Source: Siphonodentalium dalli
Lineage: Eukaryota; Mollusca; Scaphopoda; Gadilida; Siphonodentaliidae
NCBI GenBank assembly: GCA_032622095.1
Contig: CP136069.1
Coordinates: 205,392,690-205,456,689 of the forward strand
Reading direction: 5' to 3'
DNA length: 64,000 nt
Shown in pieces: positions 11,601 through 22,559 of the stretch (the stretch's first letter is position 1; each line of letters begins with the position of its first letter). The notes under the pieces are model-generated. The model was given only the letters and a program-made list of their open reading frames with translations. It was not told the DNA's origin and did no database searches. Made by a program: the position numbers and the translations under genes.

Positions 11601-11700
11601 TTTCGATAACTGCAGGTTTTAGAAGATCAATCAATCCTTCTGTGATAGCATCTCTATTCGTTGTATCAAGCGGAATATTAGGTGTTGTCGGCGTTTGCAT
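2560..11700 (-). CDS. SNAPIN: SNAPIN homologue, complete 4-exon gene
   Basis: The coding sequence joins 11700-11576, 8853-8807, 4099-3981 and 2655-2560. Phases fit (AG|A arginine, G|AT aspartate, then phase 0) and all junctions are GT-AG. The product has 128 residues; human SNAPIN has 136. Visible landmarks are a start with TEGLIDLLKPAV, then RESQVELRQQIDLLAE, LEPYVKK, RRRVMLVNNILQNVQERL and a basic tail ending DPPPHSLPTT. These match the order of the human protein (VELREQID, LDPYVKK, RRRVVLVNNILQNAQERL). SNAPIN is a small coiled-coil subunit of BLOC-1 and BORC that also binds SNAP-25, acting on endosome, lysosome and synaptic-vesicle traffic. Its introns of 0.2-4.7 kb hold MITE-A, TTAA-type and foldback elements. 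The start is chosen because it precedes the conserved LLKPAV helix and is the first ATG after an ETS-like site. Confidence 0.93.
2707..3250. repeat. 32-bp triplicate repeat within a 'GGGCTGCAACGATAC' element
   Basis: At 2871-2965 a 32-bp unit containing TGTGGTATAGGGCTGCAACG is repeated three times. The last copy runs into alternating ATCATGATAC / GATACGATAC sequence up to about 3200 (GTGTATCGCGATACATTG). The GGGCTGCAACGAT start is typical of non-autonomous hAT-like ends. A second decayed relative begins at 5187. Confidence 0.6.
3400..3494. mobile_element. MITE-A single-hairpin fragment
   Basis: One terminal hairpin of MITE-A (CAGAATGAGGTTACCAGAGG to CTCATTCTGCAAATGA). It is cut off at 3494 by insertion of the next element, whose target duplication TATATG follows directly. 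Confidence 0.7.
3501..3946. mobile_element. MITE with TGACCCGCCATATC ends and two copies of the 68-bp palindrome core
   Basis: Terminal inverted repeats start TGACCCGCCATATCAAATCC, and flanking TATATG occurs on both sides (3495-3500 and 3947-3952). Inside lie two copies of a 68-bp palindrome (GCCAATGCATTCTCTTATAT and its inverse) at 3551-3617 and 3831-3898. The same palindrome sits in unrelated TTAA-flanked elements elsewhere in the window. It is inserted in SNAPIN intron 3. Confidence 0.8.
3981..4099 (-). CDS. SNAPIN: SNAPIN coding exon 3
   Basis: A 119-nt exon between acceptor TTTCTACAG and donor CAG|GTTAGT. It encodes the most conserved part, including LEPYVKK and RRRVMLVNNILQNVQ. Confidence 0.95.
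4140..4300. promoter_or_regulatory. possible internal promoter in SNAPIN intron 2
   Basis: A CpG-containing patch just upstream (minus sense) of SNAPIN exon 3. It carries a YY1-like AACATGGCAACC and TGACGCTTCCGGTGTC, which combines an ATF-like and an ETS-like site. On the plus strand an ATG at 4171 opens a frame to a GTATGT donor-like site at about 4288. No downstream exon was found, so either direction is speculative. Confidence 0.2.
4715..5142. mobile_element. MITE-A copy, near full length
   Basis: Starts GCGTGTCTGTCATTTGCAG and ends CAGACACGCTCAGGCTTG, with both terminal hairpins present. The first hairpin has decayed arms. It lies in SNAPIN intron 2. Confidence 0.8.
5187..5290. repeat. 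decayed hAT-like end (GGGCTGCATCGATTC)
   Basis: GGGCTGCATCGATTCATCGCG followed by alternating TATCG / CGATA motifs to GTGTATCGCGTTAC. Same style as 2930-3200. Confidence 0.45.
5460..6004. mobile_element. MITE-A, rearranged copy with duplicated right end
   Basis: The left hairpin is truncated. The internal segment (CATCTTCTGGGAAGTATCTA) is followed by two successive right-end hairpins, at about 5690-5795 and 5884-6004. The second ends CAGACACACTATATCAAGGC. It lies in SNAPIN intron 2. Confidence 0.7.
6005..6690. other. SNAPIN intron sequence, nothing recognised
   Basis: AT-rich sequence without exon-like frames or clear repeat ends. Confidence 0.4.
6690..7625. repeat. element with internal 150-170-bp 'GGGGCATAACTC' modules
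   Basis: At least five diverged modules, each with AAAGGGGCATAACTC, AAAATTGGCGGACGGAAC, CAAATTCGAACTTGA and AGTTATCATCCGGACAAC. They run to a CCCGGACGCCCGCCCG tract and end ATACGGCCTTTTTTTC. Related layouts occur at 46523-48512 and 52115-52837. No coding capacity. Confidence 0.65.
7800..8810. mobile_element. foldback element with about 230-bp inverted ends
   Basis: The left arm (CATGCCATGAATCTCTACTC, CCCGTAGAGAACATATTCC, ATTATCTGTTCC, GGCCCATTTAATTTTT) is mirrored by the right arm at 8620-8800 (AAAATTAAGTGGGCTTTTC, GGAACAGATAATAACTG, CTCTACGGGTGTTAGCC). The loop is AT-rich. The right end stops just next to SNAPIN exon 2 (8807). Confidence 0.6.
8807..8853 (-). CDS. SNAPIN: SNAPIN coding exon 2
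   Basis: A 47-nt exon between acceptor ATTACAG and donor G|GTAATT. It encodes ESQVELRQQIDLLAE, nearly identical to human ESQVELREQIDNLATE. Too short to be found as an open frame. Confidence 0.93.
9119..9992. mobile_element. TIR element, TTAGGCCAAAACAAAATG ends
   Basis: About 40-bp terminal inverted repeats: TTAGGCCAAAACAAAATGAA with TGCGTGTTTCCCGTAAC on the left, and its inverse at 9955-9992. The interior has a short open frame (9303-9581) without recognisable motifs and a poly-C run at 9763-9775. It lies in SNAPIN intron 1. Confidence 0.65.
10121..10650. mobile_element. hAT-like MITE copy, left end lost
   Basis: Homologous along most of its length to the element at 53208-53866: shared CCAGTCCAGAATG, TCCCGATTTTATTGCTAT, GTATGTTACACAGAAA and GCGAAAAATTGGGTACATAA. 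Here the AGGGCCCTGTGAAT end is missing. Confidence 0.6.
10890..11100. repeat. direct duplication of about 95 bp
   Basis: Two neighbouring copies (about 10898-10990 and 11001-11095) share TCCAGTATACCCCC, ATATCTTGGCAAT, GACTTCCC and AAATTTTGGGC, then GAAGTTTGTTAGAATGTA. The second copy has an extra CCCCACCC tract. Confidence 0.7.
11576..11700 (-). CDS. SNAPIN: SNAPIN coding exon 1
   Basis: ATG at 11700-11698 and donor GTGAG|GTGAGC with GT at 11575-11574. It encodes 41 codons plus two bases of an arginine codon, ending in the segment aligned with human LLEFLRPAVQQLDSHVHAVR. Confidence 0.9.
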
Positions 11701-11735
11701 TTTGCTGCAAAATTCTGAACCCGGAAGTGATCACA
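11698..11735 (-). promoter_or_regulatory. candidate SNAPIN promoter: ETS-like site and TCATGTGA box
   Basis: Just upstream of the ATG, the minus strand carries GGTCATGTGATCACTTCCGGGTT in two parts: TCATGTGA (an M-box, the MITF/TFE type of E-box) and ACTTCCGGG (an ETS-type site). Such sites are common at TATA-less housekeeping promoters. The link to lysosomal (TFE-type) control is inference. Confidence 0.4.
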
Positions 11736-11881
11736 TGACCGTAAAGACGTTTCGTACCAAAATAAACGCGTGCTCGAACTCGTGGAAAGCATAATAATTG
11801 GACGATTGAAATGCAACTGTCTTTTTTTGTTGTTGACTGAACATAGAAATTAGGATATAACCATTGAAGGCCAAAGTTAAT

Positions 11882-12075
11882 ATACCAATAACTTGATTTT
11901 GGAGGGCGTTATGGTTTATTAACGACCCTCCAGAAATGATTAACAGCCCGAGGGTTCATTAAAGGCCCGCGAGACGAAGTCGAGGGCCTTTAATGGCCCG
12001 AGGGCTGTTAATCATTTATGGAGGGCCGTTAATAAACCATAACGCCCGACAAAATCAAGTTATTACTATTATTAC
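11882..12075. repeat. long imperfect hairpin, about 90-bp arms
   Basis: ATAACTTGATTTTGGAGGGC, TTATGGTTTATTAACG and AACAGCCCGAGGG are mirrored by CCCGAGGGCTGTTAATC and the inverse of the rest, ending CAAAATCAAGTTAT. It sits upstream of the SNAPIN start. Confidence 0.75.
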
Positions 12076-12571
12076 CACTTTCTGAAATGAAACCCAACTA
12101 GAACATAGATGAGTGAGTAGGCAACAATATGTCAAATGAAATACATGTGATAACTCTTTTTTTCAAAACGATCACAATTCAAACCATGTGTCGTCTGTTC
12201 GTTGTCAAACAAATTGTCACGTGACTAATTATATTATTTACGAAAATAGGGACATATCTAACGAAAATTCAGTCAGAAATCTAATTTATTCCATTTGTTA
12301 GGTAACACTTACTTGTTGTTGGTATGTTATTACATCATTTACATCTACTACAGTAAAATTTCAGTTTTATTCGTAATAATATACTATAAACTTGTTTTAA
12401 CAGAAATTCCGAAATCCGAAATAAGGTTGCGTTCGATTGGATTTCTAGCAAATCGCAAACCGGATGCGGGCCGTTAATATCGTTAACGGCCCGCATCCGC
12501 TTTTTACCGTTCGGGTAAAATACTGTTAATCTACTAGAGAACGCCCTCTAAAGTGGTAATAATATTTAATA
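12064..12571. mobile_element. MITE with ATTATTACCACTTT ends and an internal perfect palindrome
   Basis: Inverted termini ATTATTACCACTTTCTGA / TCTAAAGTGGTAATAAT. It contains a perfect 16-bp-arm palindrome, GGATGCGGGCCGTTAA at 12462-12477 and its inverse at 12483-12498. Confidence 0.5.
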
Positions 12572-13142
12572 CAAATCCCTGTTAGCAGGAATTAATTAAT
12601 TTTATTTTTTTTTAGTTTAAATTTTATTTTTCAATATCTGGGAAATCGAATTGCAATCACTTGAAGAATTCAATTTCTTTATTTAAAAAAATCAACTACT
12701 ATTAAAACTAATCAAAACTGGCTTAAAGTTGAAATGAGCAAAGATTTATAATTTTTTAATTGTGGATTGTCCCACTTTCACTGACTCTGACACTTTCACT
12801 GACACTGACTGCTAAATCCATATTTAAGCGATTACACCGGCGGGCGACGGTGCTGACCACAGGCCCCTGTGGTGCTGACATACCGATGCCCACGATGGCA
12901 AATTGGAATCGACAAAGTATGGGTGAGCTAGATATCTGCTTGGACGGGGAAAAAATCCCAACATTTCAATATAAACAAAAGATAAATAACGGTAGAGTGG
13001 AAAATATGAACAAAACGATTGCCATCATAATAGTGAACATCCATACCAAATTTCATTGAGATTCGTCAAATGGTGGCGGACAAAAAACCAACACTTCCAA
13101 ATCTACAAAGATGAATAACACTAGAACGGAAAACCGAAAAAA

Positions 13143-13843
13143 AACTAGAGGTGTGACTGTCCCAATGGGACTACGGATACCCCCCCCCCTGTTTTTAAAA
13201 TACTAAGATGTTTCACATGTCAGTAAACATTTAGTTAAAATAAAAAAAATAACAGTTCCCATTGCAGGCGTACAACCATAACCCTAGTCTTAAACCTATC
13301 GATCGAAAAATGTAGGAATAAAATTATGCATGTTGCGAAAAAATTTCTAAGTCGAAAAAGGGGAATAACTCCACACAAAAAATGTCGGACAGACGTCATA
13401 ATCGTAGGTGCACAGGTTCCCATGGTACTAAATATCAGTGCCAAGATTAAAAAACATTGACCGAAAAATGTAGGAATAAAAGCTCGGACAAAATTATGCA
13501 TGTTGCACAAGTTCCCATGGTACTAAATATCTGTGCCACGTTTTAAAAAAATTGACCGAAAAATGTAGGAATAAAAGCTCGGACAAAAGTATACATGTTG
13601 CGAACATTTTCTAAGTCGAAAAAGGGAGGATAACTCCACCAAAAAAAGTCCGACAGACGTCATAATCGCAGGTGCACAGGGTTCCCATGGTGGTTGATGT
13701 CTCTGTCAAGTTTCACGGAAATTGATCAAAAAACGACTGAGAAAAACTCCGGACAAATTTGTGTCCACGGACGACGGACGGACGGACGGACAAGCTGACT
13801 CCAGTATATCCCCCTAACTTCGTTGCGGGGGGGGGGGGGGTAT
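13143..13843 (-). mobile_element. 'CCCCCCGCAACGAAGTT' element, inverted copy
   Basis: The same element as 55029-55621 in the opposite orientation. It starts AACTAGAGGTGTGACTGTCC and ends CTAACTTCGTTGCGGGGGG. The interior repeats CATGGTACTAAATATC and GGAATAACTCCAC modules. A poly-C run lies near 13181 and a poly-G run at 13827-13840. No coding capacity. Confidence 0.65.
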
Positions 13844-14050
13844 AAAAACGATTGAACACTCAATAAAACGATTGAACACTCAATTCGTCAACTGCATGGT
13901 ATTTGAGATATATCTGCCCGGACGGACGCAAACCGGAGAGATGGATGACCGACTCGACGGAGGTACTGACGGACGGACGGAATGACGGACGGACGAGGTC
14001 AACCAAGTACCGGTATACCACCCATTTTATTCGAGAGTGGGGGTATAATT
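13844..14050. repeat. GACGGACGG-rich repeat end
   Basis: A short tandem duplication of AACGATTGAACACTCAAT, then GACGGACGGACGG-type simple sequence ending CGAGAGTGGGGGTATAA. Probably the end of another module-type element related to 12760-13160. Confidence 0.4.
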
Positions 14051-14632
14051 AAATAATACCAAGATGATTTCACTATATGGTCGAGAAAATTTATAGAATA
14101 ATTTTTTTTTAGTAAATGGAAGCAATTAAAATTTCTTCAATTCACATTAGAGTTTGCAACATTGATTCTAGGAAGCTAAACAATAGCTGTTAATTATACA
14201 TTTCAATACTTATTGTTTTCTACCTTTCAAAAATTTACAACCAGAATTTGCTAGAATAGTTCATATTTTCACAATTAAATTATTATTTTGACATTATAGT
14301 GACTACACCTTCACGTTTGCCTGAGAATGTTGATTTTATTTTTTTTATTTTTTAATAAATTAATGAATTCTATAACCAAATGACATTCAGAAAAAACAAC
14401 ACCCAATGAATTCATTAAAGGGACCCAAGTCACTCACAGCGGGCAAATATGAAACAAATATTTTAAAGTCTGTAAAAACATCACCACTATTAAAGGCATC
14501 CAAGGCACTGCAGTGGCCGTGCAAATGTGTCAAAAAAATATAAAAGTCTGTAAAAACATCACCACTATATAAGGGACTGTCTGTTCGCGATGTTTCTCAG
14601 AGACCCCTTTTAACCAAATTTGGTATGGTGAC

Positions 14633-14887
14633 CAAGCCTTGAAATAGGGTGTCTTGTCATTTGCAGAATGAGGTCCCCAGAGGGTGAATTTAGTGATGCT
14701 ACCCCGCATAGTGGGCTAGCATCACCAAATTCACCCTCTGGGGACCTCATTCTGCTTACACCTCGGCAGAATGAGGTCCACAGAGGGTGAAATTGGTGAT
14801 GCTAGCCCGCTATGTGGGGTAGCATCACTAAATTATCCCTCTGGGGACCTCATTCTGCAAATGACAGACACCCTATTTCAAGGCTTG
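14633..14887. mobile_element. MITE-A short form with 8-bp target duplication
   Basis: 255 bp. The two terminal hairpins abut with almost no internal segment. Flanked by ATGGTGAC at 14625-14632 and 14888-14895. Ends CAAGCCTTGAAATAGGGTGT and inverse. Confidence 0.85.
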
Positions 14888-15039
14888 ATGGTGACTCAGA
14901 GTACACTGGCAGATGTTATAATGGTGTTGGTTATTTTTAATTTTGATTTTTAAAATATCATTCCGGTTAAAAACAAATTAAATGTGTTGAGCAAGGAGTT
15001 CAATCTAGAAAAAAAATAACAAATTTATTAAAGGCCCTC

Positions 15040-15378
15040 TTAAAGGGGTATTGTACACTAAATCCGACCATTTATGGGACCATCTCCCTTTATACTCAAC
15101 AGAATATATGCAACAACTGAATGAATTAGTGCAAAATGCTCTATGAATGATGCAAAAAGCATGGTAATTATAATGAAAATTAATTTATGACTGGAGTTAA
15201 ATTATAAGCACAGAACACACGTTGGTACCTTGACAAAAACAACATGCTCAGTTTATACAGTCAGATAAGTTGATAATACATTGTTTTGGAGCTTCCTATT
15301 TCAAATGGTATATAATATGGAATATGTTGTAAATAATGTGATCTGGGGATTCGAAAATTAAGTGGGCCTTTAAAAGAA
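15040..15378. mobile_element. foldback-type repeat, partial
   Basis: Shares AAAGGGGTATTGTACACTAAATCC, in two parts, with the element at 63358-63705, and its right half (GTGATCTGGGGATTCG, AAAATTAAGTGGGCC) with 8560-8640 and 22945-22985. A relative of the foldback family with a different loop. Confidence 0.5.
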
Positions 15379-15513
15379 AAAATTATTTGTATATAATTTT
15401 TTTTTTTTTTTTAATTCAAAATGTTTCAGCCAGTGGAATCATAAATCTGAGTTCTTGTTATATAAAGACAATGAACTGTTTAGGATTTTCCATTTCATAA
15501 AAATAATAGAATA

Positions 15514-15726
15514 CAGTAATTCCCTAATTAATCGACTCCTTAACCACAGCATAATTATGGGTAACTTTTCAGGATTTAGTTGGAAATATGGCTTGTTGCC
15601 ATTCATCGGAAATCTCTCACTGAGAGCTTTCCGGTGAATGGCAACAAGCCATATTTCCGATTAAATCCTGAAAAGTTACCCATAATTATGCTGTGGTTAA
15701 GGAGTCGATTAGTTAGGGCATTACTA
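15514..15726. mobile_element. Tc1/mariner-like foldback MITE
   Basis: CAGTAATTCCCTAATTAATC with an almost perfect inverse ending in GGGCATTACT. Arms of about 100 bp contain CCTTAACCACAGCA and GGCTTGTTGCCATTCATC. TA flanks and CAGT termini suit a Tc1/mariner-type MITE. Sister copies are at 35001 and 50879. Confidence 0.75.
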
Positions 15727-15971
15727 TATATGTATATGTTATTACCATCTGATTGGTGGTCCTTATTGCCCATGTGACAAATAGAGATATCTTTGTGATA
15801 GCTGAACTCACTACAAAAGCTGGTGGATCTGCTATTCTTCATCAGTCAATTAATTGGCCCAGATTATGTGAGAGTATTTGAGTGATTTTCCCTCAAATTT
15901 GATACCATAAAACCATTATTTGTAAATGTTCTATACCAAAAAATAATTAGATCATATCCATAAGCCCTTTA

Positions 15972-16624
15972 TTAACCTTTTTATGGGAGCTGCGCTGGTG
16001 CATAATTAAAGATCCTGTGCCAGTGCATTCTCTTTTATATATGAATCTCCCATAGGAAGCATCGCATATATAAGAGAATACACTGGCTTACATGGTCAAG
16101 GTAAATATTGTTAGGCTAATGTATTCTCTTATATATGCGATGCTCCCTGTGGGAGACTTGCATATATAAGAGAATGCATTGGCACAGGGTTTTCAAAAAA
16201 ATTTCAGGAAGCTCCAGTCGTGGAAGGGTTTTAAGAGATATTGAAGGTCAAAACTCTTATTTTCAAAAGAGAAAATTTTATCACATTTTGACTTTTTGTC
16301 AGGCAAGCAAAAAGTCCAATAATCATGTGTTATAAAGAGAGGCATTCATGCCTTAGTTGCCCAAAACCAATATATATTGAAGAACATTTTGCACCCTTCA
16401 ATGACTGGAACTTCCTGAAATTTTGCAAAAACCCTGTGCCAACCCATTCTCTTATATATGTGAGTCGCAAATATAAGCGAATACATTGGCCTAACAATAT
16501 TTACCTTGACCTTGTTAGCCAGTGCATTTTCCATATGGGAGACTCACATAAATTATATGACAGAATGGACTGGAACAGGATCTTTAATGCTGCACCAGTG
16601 CAGCTCCCATCATGAAAGGGTTAA
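15972..16624. mobile_element. large TTAA-flanked inverted element, GGGAGCTGC type, with palindrome-core variants
   Basis: Starts TTAACCTTTTTATGGGAGCTG and ends GCTCCCATCATGAAAGGG then TTAA. TTAA target plus CCYTTT termini indicates the piggyBac class. Each half carries two diverged versions of the palindrome core (TGCATTCTCTTATATATG), so the whole is an inverted dimer of the short element seen at 22989 and 51154. Confidence 0.7.
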
Positions 16625-17455
16625 CACCAGTACTTGTTTCTGCGGAATTTATTACGGATGCTTTGATGGATTTTTGTGATGCTTTTTGTGATGGGCCATC
16701 CTATGATTCTGATCACATAACACACTGTTAAAGATACTCAATCCAATTAGATGGTCACCATATCATCAAGTTACAACAACAACAACAACATTTCTTCAAA
16801 ATTCGCTTTAGTTATCAGAATCAATTAATTACAACAAAATAATACTAACCGCTGTCAACTATGGTATAAATTTCCCAATAATGTTATTTGTCAACATGTT
16901 GTTCAACGAAATATGGCCATATTATCACTTGAGTATCACAAAATTTGACCATATTACCACTTGATTTTAGAGTTATCCTTCTTCATCCACAATTTTGTCC
17001 GAGACACTTCAGTTTTTGACAACTTTTTTCTGGGCCACAAATAACTACACATTTCGAGAAATAACAAATTAAAAAAATTGATATCCGATCACCGAGCTTT
17101 GATGGGTGGGTTCCTTGACTCAAATCAAATAATTTGGGAGTGTTAATTCAGATTATACATCTTTAAATTGTTGCTGTTGTAAGCTGAATTTGAGGGGGTT
17201 ACAGTCACAATTGATTCAGGTATCAAGTTTGTGAATTAACCATCTCATGTATTCATGTTCTTGTAAGTAATGCTCAAAGAGTTATAAATTTGTGTTTTGT
17301 ATATTACCGGGTTTATGATAGTGTTAGTCTTGTGACTGCATGGTGATAGTTCAATACCATTAATGGTTTTGACAGATAAAAGATACACATGTTTGTAGTG
17401 AAAATTGGATGATAATGTCTTTCAATTTCAACCTCAAATTAAATAAATTATTATT
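16625..17455. other. intergenic, nothing recognised except an (AAC)n run
   Basis: A short (ACA)n microsatellite at about 16770-16789; otherwise AT-rich sequence. Confidence 0.4.
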
Positions 17456-17556
17456 TATCTTAGGCCAAAATATAAAAATTATTTGAGCCTCAGACAATTT
17501 TTTTCTGAATCAATGAGGGAGGGAGGACTTTATTTTTATTTTTTATTTTGTTTGTG

Positions 17557-18815
17557 GATGGACTGCTCTTGGGTTGCTGGGAATACATCCACTAGAATTT
17601 TATATCAATCAGCGAAAATTAAGTTTGTTTTCATCATTGTGCAATGTAATACCTGGTAAAACCTCAAAAGCTGTATTCATCCACAGGATGTATGAAAGCA
17701 TCTTGCACACATCTATAACACATAATTACTTTGGCGATATACACAATTTGTTGGATAGATATAACCTCGTGGAATATTTAGATGAATTTTCACACAAAAT
17801 GTGTTTTCCTAACAAAATATCATGGAAGAATACAACACAAAATAGCGCCAACACATTGTATGCTTCAGAGTGGTCTCAAAGGATTAGCAATGATCAGAGC
17901 TTATCTCGCTTCCAAAAACTTCACCCAGAGTTACATGTCGGTGACATTTGGAAGATATGTAAATGTGACCCAGAAAACAGTTCCATATACCTCACTGTAT
18001 CTAAATTAATCAGTCAAACAAAACAACAAGAACAGATTCCGTGTGTCAATTGTGAGAAATTGACAAACGATGTGGTTCTGCACGCTACAATAGAATGCAA
18101 TGCTATATCTGCTGTTAGAAATGAGTTTGAGTACGACATTATGAATACATTTGGAATTAATTTGTATTTACCATATGATTCACTATCACCTGAAGACAAA
18201 TTGTGTACACTACTCGGTCGCTTGCCTGACTCTGATGATGTTCATGTAATATTTGACGGGCCTGATTGTAGTAAATTCTTCTTTAAATATGCTATCAAAT
18301 TATGGCATACATACCACTTGTTTGCTGGCATACATGCAATCATGTAAACACATCTTTTTAAGGTATACTTAATATAGCTACAAAGGATTAAGCATCAACA
18401 TAGAATATATTATATACGACATTTACTGAATTACCGTTTCGATTGTAACACAATGTAGCGTTTTGTGTCCATTTTGGGAAGTTCTTCCTCTCTGGAGACC
18501 ACGCCCGTATATATGGTCCCCACTGTCTCACACATGCTACTAAAAGTACATAGGGCTTTGAGTCTGGGTAGCTGGAGGTCATGATCGACTACACAAAAGT
18601 ACTGGAGGTATATATCCAGGGTTGTGTACGTTTGTGTCCAATGTTCTGCCCCATAAACGGGCCTGGACTCCCGAGAGTAAATACTTCCGTTAACCCTTGT
18701 AAATATGTTCCTTGATGTTTCTTATATGTATTTGCATTACTTGTGTTATGTATTTATATACTTACATCTTCATTATATGTGGAGGATAAATAAAGATATA
18801 TATATAATGTTATAA
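17557..18815 (+). mobile_element. 5'-truncated non-LTR retrotransposon
   Basis: Contains the 3' part of an endonuclease/reverse-transcriptase frame (17574-18347) and a tail with AATAAAG at about 18788 and a short TATATATA run. The left breakpoint is placed where similarity to the host DNA element stops. Age and subfamily are not known. Confidence 0.6.
17574..18347 (+). pseudogene. C-terminal region of a non-LTR retrotransposon polyprotein
   Basis: A 257-codon frame. It lacks endonuclease and reverse-transcriptase catalytic motifs and covers only the region after the RT core. A Cx2C-x9-Hx4C zinc-finger-like motif (CVNCEKLTNDVVLHATIEC) is the same spacing as in the fragment at 32638-33231 and as commonly seen at the C-termini of such proteins. 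There is no upstream start; the apparent first ATG is simply where the truncation falls. It cannot transpose on its own. Confidence 0.65.
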
Positions 18816-19600
18816 TGCCCCTGACTATTCACAGTTGTTATTGTTGTCTATAAATTGACACCTCTCCATTATAACCTGTGATAGGAAAATTCCTCGTGCC
18901 TTTCAATCTTCACACATTACACAGAGGTATTTTAAAAGTTGCAATTAATACTCACTACATATGGACAATTTGGTAAAAACATTCCAAAATAATTTTGTTA
19001 TACAAAAAATTGTTTTGGTCATAATATAAAAATCGAAATAAAACGTCCAATGCGGACCATTTATTTCAATGCGGCAGTGTCTGCGACTCAAATAATATTT
19101 TGTATTTGACCTTAAATTGTCATTTTAGAGGTCTTTGGCAAGTCTTAGTGATTCAAGACAATGCCATTATCTAATGGAAGTTCATAGAAAATAAATGTTG
19201 ACTGCAATATTGACTGAAAACTATGACTGTAAGGACAATTGAAATCTGACCTGATGACTCTTTTGATTGCTGTGCATTATTAAAATGTTCAAAAATAGTA
19301 CTTTTTGAATGTTCCACACAGAGAATGTTTTTCCTCGAGTTATTTGCATTCGTCAAAAACTGCGAAAATGACAATTTGAGAAAAATAATAACGTTGCTTT
19401 TTCCTGACCGATATCATAGCAGTTTAGCAGGTTTACGGAAGACCAGAGAAAATTAAAGTCAATGAATTGATTTTATTCGATGAATTAAAGTATGGAGTTA
19501 ATCATGAGTACCGGCAGCATCTCATGGTTACTTCCATAGATGATATATCTTCATTTAAGCCAGAATGAGTTATAGTTCACTGCAGTTGTAGTGCATACAT
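18816..19600. other. 3' flank of the C1orf53-like gene, repeat remnants only
   Basis: The end of the split DNA element (to about 19115), then unremarkable AT-rich sequence up to the 29-bp array. Confidence 0.4.
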
Positions 19601-19603
19601 GTA

Positions 19604-19868
19604 GTCATCATATATAGAAAGCTGAGTTGTATGTCATCATATATAGAAAGCTGAGTTGTATGTCATCATATATAGAAAGCTGAGTTGTATGTCATCATAT
19701 ATAGAAAGCTGAGTTGTATGTCATCATATATAGAAAGCTGAGCTGTATGTCATCATATATAGAAAGCTGAGCTGTATGTCATCATATATAGAAAGCTGAG
19801 TTGTATGTCATCATATATAGAAAGCTGAGTTGTATGTCATCATATATAGAAAGCTGAGCTGTATGTCA

Positions 19869-19894
<26 letters not shown>
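19604..19894 (-). repeat. 29-bp minisatellite, 10 copies, founded by the stop-codon region of a gene
   Basis: The unit, read on the minus strand, is GACATACAACTCAGCTTTCTATATATGAT in pieces: GACATACAACTCAGC + TTTCTATATATGAT. It is repeated ten times with only an occasional T/C change. The copy nearest 19894 encodes the last codons (TYNSAFYI) and the TGA of the C1orf53-like gene. The other nine lie after the stop and would form the 3' UTR. Confidence 0.92.
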
Positions 19895-21546
<1,652 letters not shown>

Positions 21547-21607
21547 ATCAGTTGTCAATAATTTTATCGCACAAAAGATTTGTTCTCGTAATGCCACACA
21601 AGCCACG

Positions 21608-21758
21608 CAAGCCTGCAAATAGCGTGTCTATCATTTGCAGAATGAGGTCCCTAGAGGGTCAATTTAGTGATGTTATCCCGCATAGCGGGCTAGCATCACT
21701 AAATTCACCCTCTGGGGACCTCATTCTGCAAATGATAGACACGCTATTTGCAGGCTTG
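21608..21758. mobile_element. MITE-A solo hairpin in the 5' flank of the C1orf53-like gene
   Basis: A single near-perfect hairpin of 151 bp with termini CAAGCCTGCAAATAGCGTGT and inverse. The complementarity extends into the flanks (AGCCACG at 21601-21607, CGTGGCT at 21759-21765), so the full palindrome is 165 bp. It starts 62 bp from the ATG and so falls in the 5' UTR or promoter. Confidence 0.85.
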
Positions 21759-21765
21759 CGTGGCT

Positions 21766-22555
21766 CGTGAGCTAGCCGGTGATTTGTAAAATCTGCTGAG
21801 AGTCCTTTTCCTATTCGGGATATCACCAGGAAATTGAGACTCATGGTGACTGCGATATTCAGATATCATCTTAAATCATTTACATGTATTCACACTTCTG
21901 TTAGTTCTGTATCTATGGTCTCTTATGGCAAGCCTGGAAAAGGTGGGGAAAAAAGACTCAACATGTGACAAACTCTTGTCAATACTTTCAACTAATGAAA
22001 GTGTCAATAACACTGTAGCTCAACTTGGGAAGGGCTTAATTTTATGCTGAGCAGTCAATAGAATGATAAAGGAAAGTCAAAAAGTTTCAGTAAATGGTTT
22101 GTATTGTGTAGTTGAAATTAAATTCATTTCAAACATTTCTCCACTAAATCTGGGCTGCAGGGTGTGCCGATGGATTAAAATTGGAAATCCAAAAAGCAGC
22201 TGGTGGCCATTTTTTTAATTAATTTCGGGAAAAAATTGATGGCTCCCATCTGGGGTCACCCCGAAGATCTATATGAAGTTTGGTGATGATCGAATGAGGG
22301 ATGCAGTCTGTAGGGTGAGCCAAAGGAAATTGTTGATGGACGCACGCACGACGGATGCCAACCCGCGGCAATAGCTCAAACTTTACAAAGTAAAGTTGAA
22401 CTAAAAAGGTATAGAGGTCACTCTCAAAGGTTTTTAGTGATAATGTTACCCAGGTTCCTGAAATTGTGATAAAGTTACCCAGGTTGGGGAGAATTGTGAT
22501 AAACTTACCTGGATTAATAAAATTACATGTTTTATATCAAAATGATTGACCAATT
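21766..22555. other. intergenic, decayed repeat traces
   Basis: Contains a GCACGCACGACGGATG-type stretch (about 22341) and repeated GTTACCCAGGTT / AAACTTACCTGG modules near 22445-22510 that look like transposon remains. No exon found. Confidence 0.35.
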
Positions 22556-22559
22556 CAGC

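Larger units (their letters stand above)
17461..19115. mobile_element. old DNA element (AGGCCAAA ends) split by a retrotransposon
   Basis: The left end, AGGCCAAAATATAAAAATT with GAGCCTCAGACAATTTTTTTC and GAGGGAGGGAGGACTTT, matches the right end (inverted) of the intact element at 62332-62978. Sequence at 19010-19115 (TTGGTCATAATATAAAAAT, CCATTTATTTCAATGCGG, GACTCAAATAATATTTTG) matches that element's other end. The retrotransposon fragment lies between them. Confidence 0.45.
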
